Assembly (NCBI RefSeq): GCF_020733705.1
Contig: NZ_JAJFZM010000004.1
Coordinates: 243,932 to 307,931 of the forward strand
DNA: 64,000 nucleotides
Source: Nocardia australiensis
GTDB lineage: Bacteria > Actinomycetota > Actinomycetes > Mycobacteriales > Mycobacteriaceae
Reading direction: 5' to 3'
In this document: one piece after another, positions 40,845 through 50,508 of the stretch
Layout of the letters: every line of letters starts with the position of its first letter
Position numbering within the stretch: the first letter of the stretch is position 1
Made by a program: the position numbers and the translations under genes
Notes under the pieces: model-generated
Database searches by the model: none
The model's input: only the letters and a program-made list of their open reading frames with translations
Told to the model about the DNA's origin: nothing

Positions 40845-42203
40845 GTGCAGCGACGAATCATGGGGATCGAGACCGAATTCGGTGTGACGTGCACCTTCCA
40901 CGGCCACCGTCGGCTCAGTCCTGACGAGGTGGCCCGGTATTTGTTCCGCCGGGTAGTTTCCTGGGGCCGTAGCTCGAACGTGTTCCTCCGCAACGGTGCT
41001 CGACTCTATCTCGACGTCGGGTCGCATCCGGAATATGCCACCGCCGAGTGCGACAACCTGGCGCAGTTGGTGACGCATGATCGAGCCGGCGAGCGGGTGC
41101 TGGAGGAGTTGCTGATCGACGCCGAACAGCGCCTCGCCGAGGAGGGCATCGGCGGTGATATCTATCTGTTCAAGAACAACACCGACTCGGCGGGCAACTC
41201 CTACGGCTGCCACGAGAACTTCCTGGTGGTGCGGGCGGGCGAGTTCTCGCGGATTTCCGATGTGTTGCTGCCGTTCCTTGTCACTCGGCAGCTGATCTGC
41301 GGTGCCGGCAAGATTCTGCAGACTCCGAAGGCGGCCGCGTTCTGCCTGTCGCAGCGCGCCGAACATATCTGGGAGGGCGTCTCCTCGGCGACCACCCGCT
41401 CGCGGCCGATCATCAACACGCGCGACGAGCCACACGCGGACGCGGAGAAGTACCGCCGCCTGCATGTGATCGTCGGCGACTCGAACATGTCCGAAACCAC
41501 CACCATGCTCAAGGTCGGAACGGCCTCGCTGGTGCTGGAGATGATCGAGGCGGGCGTCTCGTTCCGTGACTTCGCGCTGGATAACCCGATTCGTGCGATC
41601 CGCGAGGTGAGCCACGATATGACCGGCAAGCGGCCGGTGCGGTTGGCAGGCGGTCGGCAGGCCAGCGCCCTGGAGATCCAGCGCGAGTACTACGCGCGCG
41701 CGGTCGAGCACCTGCGCAACCGCGACCGGGACCCACAGATCGACCAGGTGGTCGACCTGTGGGGGCGCACGCTGGACGCGGTCGAGGCGCAGGACTTCGC
41801 CAAGGTCGATACCGAGATCGACTGGGTGATCAAGCGCAAGCTGTTCCAGCGCTACCAGGATCGCTACAGCATGGAGTTGTCGGACCCGAAGATCGCTCAG
41901 CTGGACCTGGCCTACCACGACATCAAGCGCGGCCGTGGCGTCTTCGACGTGCTGCAGCGCAAGGGCCTGGCCAAGCGGGTCACCGAGGACGAGGCCGTTG
42001 ACGCCGCGGTCGATACCCCACCGCAGACGACCCGAGCCAAACTGCGTGGTGACTTCATCACCGCCGCCCAGGAGGCAGGCCGCGATTTCACCGTCGACTG
42101 GGTGCATTTGAAGCTGAACGATCAGGCCCAGCGCACGGTGCTGTGCAAAGATCCCTTCCGCTCGGTCGACGAGCGCGTCGACCGGCTGATCGCCTCGATG
42201 TAA
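40845..42203 (+). CDS. pafA: Pup-protein ligase
   Basis: A 452-residue PafA, which phosphorylates the C-terminal Glu of Pup and joins it to substrate lysines. It shares the glutamine-synthetase-like fold with Dop: RIMGIETEFGVTCTF at the start, NGARLYLDVGSHPEYATAEC with the catalytic Asp, INTRDEPHADAEKYRRLHVIVGDSNMSE. It lacks the Dop loop. GTG 40845 gives the family's usual length. It begins a unit with pafB and pafC, though 168 bp separate pafA from pafB. Confidence 0.97.
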   Translation: MQRRIMGIETEFGVTCTFHGHRRLSPDEVARYLFRRVVSWGRSSNVFLRNGARLYLDVGSHPEYATAECDNLAQLVTHDRAGERVLEELLIDAEQRLAEEGIGGDIYLFKNNTDSAGNSYGCHENFLVVRAGEFSRISDVLLPFLVTRQLICGAGKILQTPKAAAFCLSQRAEHIWEGVSSATTRSRPIINTRDEPHADAEKYRRLHVIVGDSNMSETTTMLKVGTASLVLEMIEAGVSFRDFALDNPIRAIREVSHDMTGKRPVRLAGGRQASALEIQREYYARAVEHLRNRDRDPQIDQVVDLWGRTLDAVEAQDFAKVDTEIDWVIKRKLFQRYQDRYSMELSDPKIAQLDLAYHDIKRGRGVFDVLQRKGLAKRVTEDEAVDAAVDTPPQTTRAKLRGDFITAAQEAGRDFTVDWVHLKLNDQAQRTVLCKDPFRSVDERVDRLIASM

Positions 42204-42371
42204 TAGAACGGCATTTCCAGGGCCCTTTCGTCGCTGCGGCAGACGGTGGGTCCTGGTTGGTGCCGGGGCTCGAGGTGGAAGTTTTCCGGTTGTCGCCATT
42301 GTGAGATGTCCGTAGCGCGGGAATCGTGCGCCGCCGTGCCAGTTATCGATCGCGCCCATTACCCTGTTCGG

Positions 42372-43367
42372 GTGGCGATATCCAAGGTCGAGCGGCTGAT
42401 GAATCTAGTCATCGCGCTGCTGTCGACCCGTCAGTTCCTGACCGCGGAGCGGATCCGGGCCAGCGTCGCGGGTTACGAGGACTCGGCCAGCGACGAGGCC
42501 TTCAGCCGGATGTTCGAGCGGGACAAGAACGAGCTGCGTGACCTGGGCATTCCGCTGGAGGTCGGTCCGGTGGGCCGGTACACCTCGGTAGAGGGCTATC
42601 GGATCAACCGGGACGCCTACGAGCTACCCGAGATCGACCTGACCAGCGAGGAGGCCGCCGCGGTCGCGGTGGCCGTGCAGATGTGGGAATCGCCGGAACT
42701 GGCGGCGGCGGCCGAAGGCGCACTATTGAAGCTGCGCGCGGCCGGAGTGCATGTCGAAACCGATGCCGCGGTCGCGTCGGTGCCCGCGGTCCCTGCTCGC
42801 ACCCGTGGTTCGGAACCCGTGCTCGGCAAATTGCTGGCCACCATCGACGCGGGCCAAGCGGTGCGCTTCGAGCATCGGGGCGCGATCAACGAGCCGTATC
42901 TCATGCGCGATGTGGAGCCGTGGGGTGTGGTGACGCGTCACGGGCGCTGGTATCTGGTCGGGCACGACCGCGATCGGAATGCGGTGCGCACCTTCCGGTT
43001 GTCCCGGATCGGCGACGATGTGACCGCGTACGGACCACCCAATGCAGTCAGCAAGCCCGACGGGGTTGAACTGCGCGGCATCGTCGACCAGGTCACCACC
43101 AGTGCGCCGGTCACCGGTTCGGCGACTGTCTGGGTGGCGGGTGGGCATGGGCGAGAGATTCGCAGGCTTGGACGGATCACGGGGGACCGGACCATCGGCG
43201 GTCGTGCGGGCGCGGTCGTGGAGGTACCGATTCGTTCTCGTGACTGGCTGGCCCGGCTGATCACCGGACTCGGCCCCGACGCGCTGGTGCTCGCACCCGA
43301 GGACTTGCGCGCCGATGTCGTCGCGCGACTGCGTTCGGTGTTCGATCGGACGGAGGTTACGGCATGA
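42372..43367 (+). CDS. pafB: WYL-domain DNA-damage regulator PafB
   Basis: A 331-residue protein starting at GTG 42372. A winged HTH (ISKVERLMNLVIALLSTRQFLTAERIRASV) is followed by a WYL domain (LMRDVEPWGVVTRHGRWYLVGHDRDRNAVRTFRLSRI) and a C-terminal extension domain. With PafC it forms the PafBC activator of the mycobacterial RecA-independent DNA damage response, which may sense single-stranded DNA through the WYL domain. The stop overlaps the pafC ATG (ATGA). Confidence 0.93.
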   Translation: MAISKVERLMNLVIALLSTRQFLTAERIRASVAGYEDSASDEAFSRMFERDKNELRDLGIPLEVGPVGRYTSVEGYRINRDAYELPEIDLTSEEAAAVAVAVQMWESPELAAAAEGALLKLRAAGVHVETDAAVASVPAVPARTRGSEPVLGKLLATIDAGQAVRFEHRGAINEPYLMRDVEPWGVVTRHGRWYLVGHDRDRNAVRTFRLSRIGDDVTAYGPPNAVSKPDGVELRGIVDQVTTSAPVTGSATVWVAGGHGREIRRLGRITGDRTIGGRAGAVVEVPIRSRDWLARLITGLGPDALVLAPEDLRADVVARLRSVFDRTEVTA

Positions 43368-44344
43368 GTTCGCGTTTGTCCGTTCGTCTCTCGCGATTGC
43401 TGAACATGATTCCGTACTTCATCGCGCATCCCGGTATCAGCGCGGCCGAGGCCGCCGCCGACCTCGGCGTAACGACCAAACAGCTGATGGGTGACCTGAA
43501 TCAGTTGTGGATGTGCGGCCTGCCCGGTTATGGGCCCGGCGATCTGATCGACCTGTCGTTCTCGGAGGAGAGCATCGAGGTGACCTTCTCGGCCGGCATC
43601 GACCGGCCGCTGCGTCTGACCTCTACGGAGGCGACCGCGCTGCTGGTGGCCCTGCGATCGATCGTGGATATGCCGGGCATGGTCGATCCGACCGCGGCGC
43701 AGGCGGCGATCGCCAAGATCGAATCCGCGATCTCCGACGGTGGATCTGTCGAGGGCGGGGGGCCGGGGCAGGCTGCGCCCCGTCGGGTCGAGGCTCCCGC
43801 GGTGGCGACGGTCCGTTCGGCACTGGCCGCGCAGCACGTACTGCGGCTGGTGTACTACTCGGCCAGTCGTGACGTGGTGTCCGAACGGGTCGTCGACCCG
43901 ATCCGCATCGTTCTGGTCGACAACAACAGCTATCTGCAGGCGTGGTGCCGTCAAGCCGAAGGCGTGCGGCTGTTCCGGTTCGACCGGATCGAGGCTGCCA
44001 CCGAACTCGCTGAACCGGCGCGTCCACCCAGCCACGCCACCGAGGAGTCCGCCGCTCTCGACCTGTTCCAAGATGATCCCGGGGTTCCGTTGGCGCGCTT
44101 GCGAATTCACGGCGACTACGGTTGGGTGCTCGATCAATACCCGATGCATCGATTGGCCGTGCACCCCGACGGTAGCCTCGAGGTGACCATGCGATTCGCC
44201 ACCCTGGACTGGATGGCGCGGCTGCTGCTCGGATTCGGCGCCGGGGTTACCGTCCTCGGTCCGCCCGAGTTGGTAGCCGCGGTGCGGGAGCGTTCGCACG
44301 CGGCGCTCGCGGCGTATGAAGAGGCAGAACTCGAGGAGGCTTGA
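43364..44344 (+). CDS. pafC: WYL-domain DNA-damage regulator PafC
   Basis: A 326-residue partner of PafB with the same plan: HTH (RLSRLLNMIPYFIAHPGISAAEAAADLGVTTKQLMGDLNQLW), WYL domain (RLVYYSASRDVVSERVVDPIRIVLVDNNSYLQAWCRQAEGVRLFRFDRI) and C-terminal extension. It is translationally coupled to pafB at its start and overlaps the next gene at its stop (TTGA). Confidence 0.93.
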   Translation: MSSRLSVRLSRLLNMIPYFIAHPGISAAEAAADLGVTTKQLMGDLNQLWMCGLPGYGPGDLIDLSFSEESIEVTFSAGIDRPLRLTSTEATALLVALRSIVDMPGMVDPTAAQAAIAKIESAISDGGSVEGGGPGQAAPRRVEAPAVATVRSALAAQHVLRLVYYSASRDVVSERVVDPIRIVLVDNNSYLQAWCRQAEGVRLFRFDRIEAATELAEPARPPSHATEESAALDLFQDDPGVPLARLRIHGDYGWVLDQYPMHRLAVHPDGSLEVTMRFATLDWMARLLLGFGAGVTVLGPPELVAAVRERSHAALAAYEEAELEEA

Positions 44345-45378
44345 CCCGCGTGACATGTCACGTGTTGGTATTGGGTGCGGGCAGTATCGGCACCTTTGTC
44401 GGCGGCAAGCTGGCTGCGGCCGGAGCACGGGTCACGTTTGTCGGCAGGCGGCGTGCGTTGGACGAGATCACCGTGTCCGGATTGCGGCTGACCGATCTGG
44501 ACGGCGGCGACGAGGCGGTCGCGTCCGGCGCGTTCGCGGTATCCACCGAACCCGACGCCGTCGGATCGGCCGATCTGGTGCTGGTAGCGGTGAAATCGGC
44601 GGCCACCGCGAGCGCGGTTCGGGGCCTGGTGGACAAGATCCGTCCCGGCACTGTGGTGCTGAGTCTGCAGAACGGGATCGGCAACGACGCGGTGATTCGC
44701 GACATCCTGCCCTCCTGCGTGGTGCTCGCGGGCGTGGTGATGTTCAACGTGGTCCACTACCCCGACGGGCGATTCCATCGCGGCACCGAAGGTGGGCTCG
44801 CGGTCCAGGACGACCCGGCTCTGGCGGAATTCGCCGGCCTCTTCCAGCGGGTGGGGCTGTCGCTGCGCCGTTATCGGGATTTGCTGCCGGTGCAGTGGGC
44901 AAAGCTGCTGCTCAATCTCAACAATCCGATCAATGCCCTCTCGGGCAGACCGCTGCGCGAGGAACTTGCCGACCGGAACTACCGTCGCGGCCTGGCGCTG
45001 GTCCAACGTGAGGCGCTGGCTGCGATGAATAGGGCGCGAATTCGCCCGGCCCGCCTCACGGTACTGCCACCGGCCATGCTGGCGCGGCTGTTGACCGTTC
45101 CGGACGGCATCTTCGGTCGGATCGCCGGTCAGGTGCTGGCTATCGATCCGGTCGCCCGCTCGTCCATGGCCGACGATCTGGCACTGGGGCGCCCCACCGA
45201 AATCTCCTGGCTGTGCGGCGAAATTGTGAGCCTGGGTGCGATGGTCGGTGCGCCGACACCGGTGAATGAACGGCTGATCGAATTGGTCGTCGCGGCCGAA
45301 CACGGTGACCGGCGCACCTGGACGGGACCGGAACTACTCGAGCAACTGCGGATGGCGGCCGAGACCGATCACGGTTGA
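44341..45378 (+). CDS. Ketopantoate reductase-like protein (PanE/ApbA family)
   Basis: A 345-residue NADP-dependent reductase of the PanE family. The Rossmann motif is HVLVLGAGSIGTFVGGKLAAAGARVTFVGR, then VLVAVKS, LSLQNGIGN and the catalytic-lysine region QWAKLLLNLNNPINALSG. It would reduce 2-dehydropantoate to pantoate for coenzyme A, although several ApbA-family paralogues act on other 2-oxo acids. TTG 44341 overlaps the pafC stop; GTG 44350 is the alternative. Its place between pafC and tatA is unlike M. tuberculosis, where tatA follows pafC directly. Confidence 0.8.
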   Translation: MTRVTCHVLVLGAGSIGTFVGGKLAAAGARVTFVGRRRALDEITVSGLRLTDLDGGDEAVASGAFAVSTEPDAVGSADLVLVAVKSAATASAVRGLVDKIRPGTVVLSLQNGIGNDAVIRDILPSCVVLAGVVMFNVVHYPDGRFHRGTEGGLAVQDDPALAEFAGLFQRVGLSLRRYRDLLPVQWAKLLLNLNNPINALSGRPLREELADRNYRRGLALVQREALAAMNRARIRPARLTVLPPAMLARLLTVPDGIFGRIAGQVLAIDPVARSSMADDLALGRPTEISWLCGEIVSLGAMVGAPTPVNERLIELVVAAEHGDRRTWTGPELLEQLRMAAETDHG

Positions 45379-45465
45379 ACGCGCGGCAAACGAGTACCGA
45401 CGCGGGAGTTAGCCCACGTCATGGTCCGGTAGCATCAGAACTACCACATTTTTGGGAGGTTAACC

Positions 45466-45732
45466 ATGGGCAGTCTGAGTATCTGGCACTGGCTGATTAT
45501 CGCGGCGCTCTTCGTGATGTTCTTCGGCGCGAAGCGGATGCCCGACGCCGCCCGCAGCCTGGGCAGGTCGTTGCGCATCTTCAAGAGCGAAGTCAGCCAG
45601 ATGCAGAGCGAGAGCGGCGACGCGTCGGCGAGCCCGGCACCGGCCAAGCAGCAGCCGGTTCAGGAGCTGGCACCGGCACAGCCGCAGCAACCGATCGTCG
45701 CTGAGCCCCACGCCGAGCCGAAGTCGGTCTGA
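45466..45732 (+). CDS. tatA: Sec-independent translocase subunit TatA
   Basis: An 88-residue TatA. A single membrane helix (IWHWLIIAALFVMFFGAKRMPDAARSLG) with the FGAKRMP hinge is followed by an amphipathic helix and a Pro/Gln/Ala-rich tail. It forms the pore-like assemblies that let folded twin-arginine proteins cross the membrane. Start ATG 45466 follows TTGGGAGG. tatC follows after 107 bp; tatB is not in the window, as in mycobacteria where it is elsewhere. Confidence 0.96.
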   Translation: MGSLSIWHWLIIAALFVMFFGAKRMPDAARSLGRSLRIFKSEVSQMQSESGDASASPAPAKQQPVQELAPAQPQQPIVAEPHAEPKSV

Positions 45733-45839
45733 GCCGAGCTGTACCGCCGGAGTGAGTCGAGTTCGCTCCGGGCATTGTGCTGTTGCCCGCCGACACATCA
45801 TGCGGCGAGCGCATTCGACCCAGGGGCCAACACACCACC

Positions 45840-46793
45840 ATGCGAATCCCGTTCGATCCCCGGCACAGCAAGCGCAGAACCAATCCCGACGGCACCATGT
45901 CGCTGGTCGAGCATCTGCAGGAGCTGCGTAGCCGACTGCTGATCTCGATCGCCGCGGTCTTGATCACCACGCTGTTCGGTTTCTTCTGGTACTCGCATTC
46001 GATCTTCGGGATCGAGAGCCTCGGCGACGTGCTGCTCGGCCCCTACTGTTCGCTGCCCGCGTCCTCGCGTGCCGCGCTCACACCTGACGGCGCCTGCCGG
46101 TTGCTGGCTACCGCGCCGTTCGAGCAGTTCATGCTGCGGTTGAAGGTGGGCATGACGGCCGGTGTGGTGCTGGCGGCCCCGGTATGGCTGTATCAGCTGT
46201 GGGCCTTTATCACCCCGGGCCTGTACGCGAAGGAGCGCAAGTACGCGGTCGGGTTCGTCACCACGGGCACCGTGTTGTTCGCGACGGGGGCCGTGCTGGC
46301 GTATGTCGTTGTGGCGCATGCGCTGAGCTTCTTGCTGAGTATCGGCAGCAATGCGCAGATCACCGCCCTGAGCGGTTCACAATATTTCGGATTCATCATC
46401 CAGCTGTTGGTCATCTTCGGCATCAGCTTCGAAACACCGTTGCTGATAGTCGGATTGAACATGGTTGGAGTGCTGACCTACGCGCGGCTCAAGGCATGGC
46501 GGCGCGGCCTGATTTTCGGCCTGTTCGTGTTCGCGGCCATCGTCACACCGCAGGATCCGTTCTCCATGCTTGCGCTGGCTCTGGCGTTGACGGTCCTGTT
46601 CGAGGTGGCCGTGCAGTTCGCGAGGATCAACGACAAACGTCGTTCGCGCCGGGAGGCCGCGGCGTTGGCGGCGCTGTCGGATGAGGAAGCCTCCTCGCTG
46701 AGTGGCCCCGAGCCGATCCGTCCCGCCGAATCGATCGTGGATCCGCCGGGTAAAACCGCACGACCGATGTCGGACTACTCCGATACCCTCTGA
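45840..46793 (+). CDS. tatC: Sec-independent translocase subunit TatC
   Basis: A 317-residue TatC with six membrane helices, the receptor for twin-arginine signal peptides. The conserved N terminus MSLVEHLQELRSRLLIS (Glu and Arg recognition residues), FMLRLKVGMTAGVVLAAPVWLYQLWAFI, and FGISFETPLLIV are all present. Actinobacterial features are the extra loop with PYCSLPASSRAALTPDGACRL (two cysteines) and a cytoplasmic tail. ATG 45840. The stop is 2 bp from the helY start. Confidence 0.96.
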   Translation: MRIPFDPRHSKRRTNPDGTMSLVEHLQELRSRLLISIAAVLITTLFGFFWYSHSIFGIESLGDVLLGPYCSLPASSRAALTPDGACRLLATAPFEQFMLRLKVGMTAGVVLAAPVWLYQLWAFITPGLYAKERKYAVGFVTTGTVLFATGAVLAYVVVAHALSFLLSIGSNAQITALSGSQYFGFIIQLLVIFGISFETPLLIVGLNMVGVLTYARLKAWRRGLIFGLFVFAAIVTPQDPFSMLALALALTVLFEVAVQFARINDKRRSRREAAALAALSDEEASSLSGPEPIRPAESIVDPPGKTARPMSDYSDTL

Positions 46794-46795
46794 CG

Positions 46796-49498
46796 GTGTC
46801 CATTCACCGGTCGCAGGCAGGCGAGCTGGCCAAGTTTTCCGCCGAGCTGAGTTTCACCCTGGATCCCTTCCAGCGCAACGCCTGTGCCGCCCTCGAGGGC
46901 GGACACGGCGTACTGGTGTGTGCGCCGACGGGCGCGGGTAAAACCGTGGTCGGCGAGTTCGCCGTGCATCTGGCGCTGGCCGCGGGCGGAAAGTGCTTCT
47001 ACACCACGCCGATCAAGGCGTTGTCGAATCAGAAGTTCGCCGACCTGACCGAAAGGCACGGCCGCGACCAGGTGGGTTTGCTCACCGGCGACCAGTCGAT
47101 CAACCCGGACGCGCCGGTGGTCGTGATGACCACCGAGGTGCTGCGCAACATGCTCTACGCCTCCTCCGACGCGTTGCGTGGACTGGCCTTCGTGGTGATG
47201 GACGAGGTGCACTATCTCGCCGACCGGTTCCGTGGCGCGGTGTGGGAAGAGGTCATCCTGCATCTGCCACCGGATGTCCGGCTCGTCAGCCTGTCGGCGA
47301 CGGTCAGCAACGCCGAGGAATTCGGCGCGTGGATGGAGACCGTACGCGGTGATACCACCGTTGTGGTCGACGAGACGCGTCCGGTTCCGCTGTGGCAGCA
47401 CGTCATGGTCGGTCGGCGCATGTTCGACCTGTTCGATACCGACTCCAGCGACCAGAAGGTTCTCGTCGACGAGGACCTCGTGCGCTACATCCGACATCGC
47501 GAGACCGCGGATCGGATGAATGGTTGGGGCGGACCGCGCCACGGTCGCGGTGGACCGCGCCGTGACTTCCGCCCGCTACCGCGCCCCGAAGTGCTCGCCA
47601 AACTGGATGAGGAAGGGCTGCTGCCCGCGATAACCTTCATCTTCAGCCGGGCGGGTTGTGACGGGGCGCTCGCGCAGTGCGTGCGTTCGAGGCTGGATCT
47701 GAGTCGCGACAGCGACACCGAGGTCATCGACGCAGTTATCGAGAAGCACACAGGGGATCTACCCAAGGACGATCTCGAGGTACTCGGCTACTGGGAGTGG
47801 CGCGAGGCGCTGCATCGCGGTCTGGCCGCCCATCACGCGGGCATGCTGCCCGCGTTCCGGCATACGGTCGAGGACTTGTTCGTGCGTGGGCTGGTGCGGG
47901 CTGTATTCGCAACGGAGACACTGGCATTGGGCATCAATATGCCCGCGCGCACGGTGGTGCTGGAGCGGTTGGTCAAATACAACGGAGAGTCGCACGCCGA
48001 GCTCACTCCCGGCGAATACACCCAGCTGACCGGTCGCGCTGGTCGCCGCGGCATCGACGTCGAGGGGCACGCGGTGGTGCTGTGGCAGCCGGAGGTCGAC
48101 ACCAGTGCCGTCGCGGGCCTTGCCTCCACCCGGACCTATCCGTTGCGCAGTTCGTTCCGGCCCGGCTACAACATGTCGATCAACCTTATCGACCGCATGG
48201 GCGCGGACGAATCGCGTGCCCTGCTGGAGCGATCGTTCGCGCAGTTCCAGGCCGATCGTTCGGTCGTCGGGCTGGTGCGTGGTATCGAACGCAACGAAGA
48301 CCAGTTACGCAAGCTGCGCCGCCAACTCGGCGACGAAGACGGCGGCTTCCTGGAATATATTTCGCTACGGGAGCGAATCAAGCAGCGCGAACGCCAGCTC
48401 GAACAGCAGAGTCGCTCGGATCGACGTGGCGCCTCGGTCAGTTCGCTGAACTCACTGCGCCGCGGTGACGTCGTGGCGATTCCGTCCGGTCGGCGCGCCG
48501 GGCTCGCGGTGATCCTGGAGCCGGACGCCACGCCCGGCGACCCGAGGCCCCTGGTGCTCACCGAGGACAAATGGGCCGGCCGGGTCTCGGTGGCCGATTT
48601 CCCGGTGCCCGCGAAGGCACTCGGCCACATGCGCCTGCCTCGACGGGTCGACCACCGGACCGCCAGCACCCGGCGTGATCTGGCTTCGGCGCTGCGTAGC
48701 ACCGGAATTGCGGTGCCCGGCCGCCCACGACGTGGTCAGCGGTCGAAGGCCGCCGACGATCGGGAACTCGATACGCTGCGGCGCAGCCTGCGCTCGCATC
48801 CGGCGCACACCCGCCGCGACCGCGAGCAGATGAGCCGAATCGGCGAGCGGTACAACCGGCTGGCTCGCGAGACCGAGACGATGCGCCAGAAGGTTGCCGC
48901 GACGACCAACTCGCTGGCGCGCACTTTCGATCGAATCGTCGGGCTGCTCGAGGAGCGCGGCTTCGTAAAGAAGGGCGAGGTGACCGCTGACGGCCGCAGG
49001 TTGGCACGTATCTATGCGGAGAGCGATCTGCTCGTCGCCGAATGCCTGCGGCAGGGGCTGTGGCGCGGACTCGGCCCGGCCGAACTGGCTGCGGTGGTAT
49101 CGAGCCTGGTGTACGAATCCCGTCAGGAGGGCGGCTATCTCGGCGTGACGGGACCGACCGAGCCGATCCGGCGTGCAGTCGGAGCGACGGTCGGGGTGTG
49201 GACGCAATTGCGATCCGATGAGGCCGCGCACAAGTTGGCGCCGACTCGTGAGCCCGACCTCGGATTCGTGACCGGTGTCTATAAATGGGCACGCGGCGAC
49301 GGGTTGGCCGAATCGTTGCTGGCCAGTGGTGACCAGAGTGCACCCCTGTCGGCGGGCGATTTCGTGCGCTGGTGCAGGCAGGTGATCGACCTCCTCGATC
49401 AGGTGCACGGCACCGCCGACGACCCGGAGGTGGCCGGGACGGCGGCGAAGGCGGTACGGGCAATTCGGCGGGGTGTCGTGGCGGTGGACGCGGCGTAG
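46796..49498 (+). CDS. helY: Ski2-like DExH helicase HelY
   Basis: A 900-residue superfamily 2 helicase. Walker A is CAPTGAGKTVVGEFA, motif II is VVMDEVHYLAD, motif III is LSATVSN, motif VI region is QLTGRAGRRGIDVEG, followed by Ski2/Mtr4-like C-terminal parts and the DSHCT-type helical domain near the end. It matches HelY (Rv2092c) in size and in lying directly behind tatC. An RNA-processing or repair role is likely from the family, but not proven. GTG 46796. Confidence 0.93.
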   Translation: MSIHRSQAGELAKFSAELSFTLDPFQRNACAALEGGHGVLVCAPTGAGKTVVGEFAVHLALAAGGKCFYTTPIKALSNQKFADLTERHGRDQVGLLTGDQSINPDAPVVVMTTEVLRNMLYASSDALRGLAFVVMDEVHYLADRFRGAVWEEVILHLPPDVRLVSLSATVSNAEEFGAWMETVRGDTTVVVDETRPVPLWQHVMVGRRMFDLFDTDSSDQKVLVDEDLVRYIRHRETADRMNGWGGPRHGRGGPRRDFRPLPRPEVLAKLDEEGLLPAITFIFSRAGCDGALAQCVRSRLDLSRDSDTEVIDAVIEKHTGDLPKDDLEVLGYWEWREALHRGLAAHHAGMLPAFRHTVEDLFVRGLVRAVFATETLALGINMPARTVVLERLVKYNGESHAELTPGEYTQLTGRAGRRGIDVEGHAVVLWQPEVDTSAVAGLASTRTYPLRSSFRPGYNMSINLIDRMGADESRALLERSFAQFQADRSVVGLVRGIERNEDQLRKLRRQLGDEDGGFLEYISLRERIKQRERQLEQQSRSDRRGASVSSLNSLRRGDVVAIPSGRRAGLAVILEPDATPGDPRPLVLTEDKWAGRVSVADFPVPAKALGHMRLPRRVDHRTASTRRDLASALRSTGIAVPGRPRRGQRSKAADDRELDTLRRSLRSHPAHTRRDREQMSRIGERYNRLARETETMRQKVAATTNSLARTFDRIVGLLEERGFVKKGEVTADGRRLARIYAESDLLVAECLRQGLWRGLGPAELAAVVSSLVYESRQEGGYLGVTGPTEPIRRAVGATVGVWTQLRSDEAAHKLAPTREPDLGFVTGVYKWARGDGLAESLLASGDQSAPLSAGDFVRWCRQVIDLLDQVHGTADDPEVAGTAAKAVRAIRRGVVAVDAA

Positions 49499-49648
49499 TG
49501 GATTCGATTGTGATTTGATTTCTTTCGCGTACCGACCGTGGCGGAGGAGTCGGACAGGATCGGTTCGGATACGGCCTCGGTCCTGTTGTGCGACGAGTCT
49601 CACGCGGGGGGCTACCGTATGTACAACGATGCGAGTGGAGGCAAGCAG

Positions 49649-50455
49649 ATGAGCGGCCCGTACGGACCGAACGACGCCCCTGGTCCCGGGGAGGGGCGCA
49701 ATGACCCCACCCAGCAATGGGGTGGCCAGCAGGCGCCCGGAGGCGCCGGGCCGACCCAGCAGTGGGGTGGCCAACAGCAACCGGCAGCTCAGCCGACCCA
49801 GCATTGGAACCAGCAGCCCGGCCAACCGCAGCAGCATCCGTGGGGTCAGCAGCAGCCGAATCAGCCCGTGCCGCCGCAGCCGCAGCCCGGTCAACCGCAA
49901 CCCGCGCAGCAGCATTGGGGTCAGCAGCCCGGCCAACAGCAACCCGGCCAGCCCCAGTGGGGGCAGACGCCGAGCCAGCCGCAGCAACAGTGGGGTCAGC
50001 AGCCCGGCCAGCCACAGGACTGGAATCAGCAGGGTCAGCAACCACAGCAGCAGGATTGGGGCCAGCAGGGCCAGCAGCCGCAGGGGCAGTGGGGCCAGCC
50101 GCAGTGGGGTCAGGGGCAGCAGGCCCCACAGGCCGGTGCGGCCAAGAGCAAGAAGGGGCTGTTCATCGGCCTCGGCGTGGTCGCTGTTGTGGCGATCGGC
50201 GCCATCGTTGCCCTGGTCCTCGCGCTTACCAGCAAGGACGAGCTGGACAATTCGGCAGTGCAGGACGGTGTCAAGAAGGTGCTGTCGGATTCCTACGGCA
50301 TCCAGGACGTCGCCGACGTTTCCTGCCCGTCGGGTCAGAAGGTCGCGGTCGACGCGACTTTCACCTGCAGTCTGAAGGTCAGCGGTGAACAGAAGAACGT
50401 CACCGTCAAGATCACGAAGGATGACGGCACCTACGAGGTCGGCCGACCCAGCTGA
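49649..50455 (+). CDS. DUF4333 membrane-anchored protein with a Gln/Pro/Trp-rich N-terminal region
   Basis: A 268-residue protein. Residues about 10-160 are a low-complexity cytoplasmic region built from variants of WGQQPGQPQ, then a single membrane helix (GLFIGLGVVAVVAIGAIVALVLALT) and a C-terminal extracytoplasmic DUF4333 domain with two cysteines (VSCPSGQKVAVDATFTCSLKV) likely to form a disulfide. ATG 49649, after GGAGG, is preferred over the longer frame from 49538. It is the Rv2091c counterpart between helY and the exonuclease gene. Function unknown; the repeat region could mediate condensation or protein contacts. Confidence 0.85.
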   Translation: MSGPYGPNDAPGPGEGRNDPTQQWGGQQAPGGAGPTQQWGGQQQPAAQPTQHWNQQPGQPQQHPWGQQQPNQPVPPQPQPGQPQPAQQHWGQQPGQQQPGQPQWGQTPSQPQQQWGQQPGQPQDWNQQGQQPQQQDWGQQGQQPQGQWGQPQWGQGQQAPQAGAAKSKKGLFIGLGVVAVVAIGAIVALVLALTSKDELDNSAVQDGVKKVLSDSYGIQDVADVSCPSGQKVAVDATFTCSLKVSGEQKNVTVKITKDDGTYEVGRPS

Positions 50456-50508
50456 CCCACGTCTCGGGCGGCCCGCATTCCGGCGCGGGCGCCCGGCGAG
50501 TCGGCAGC

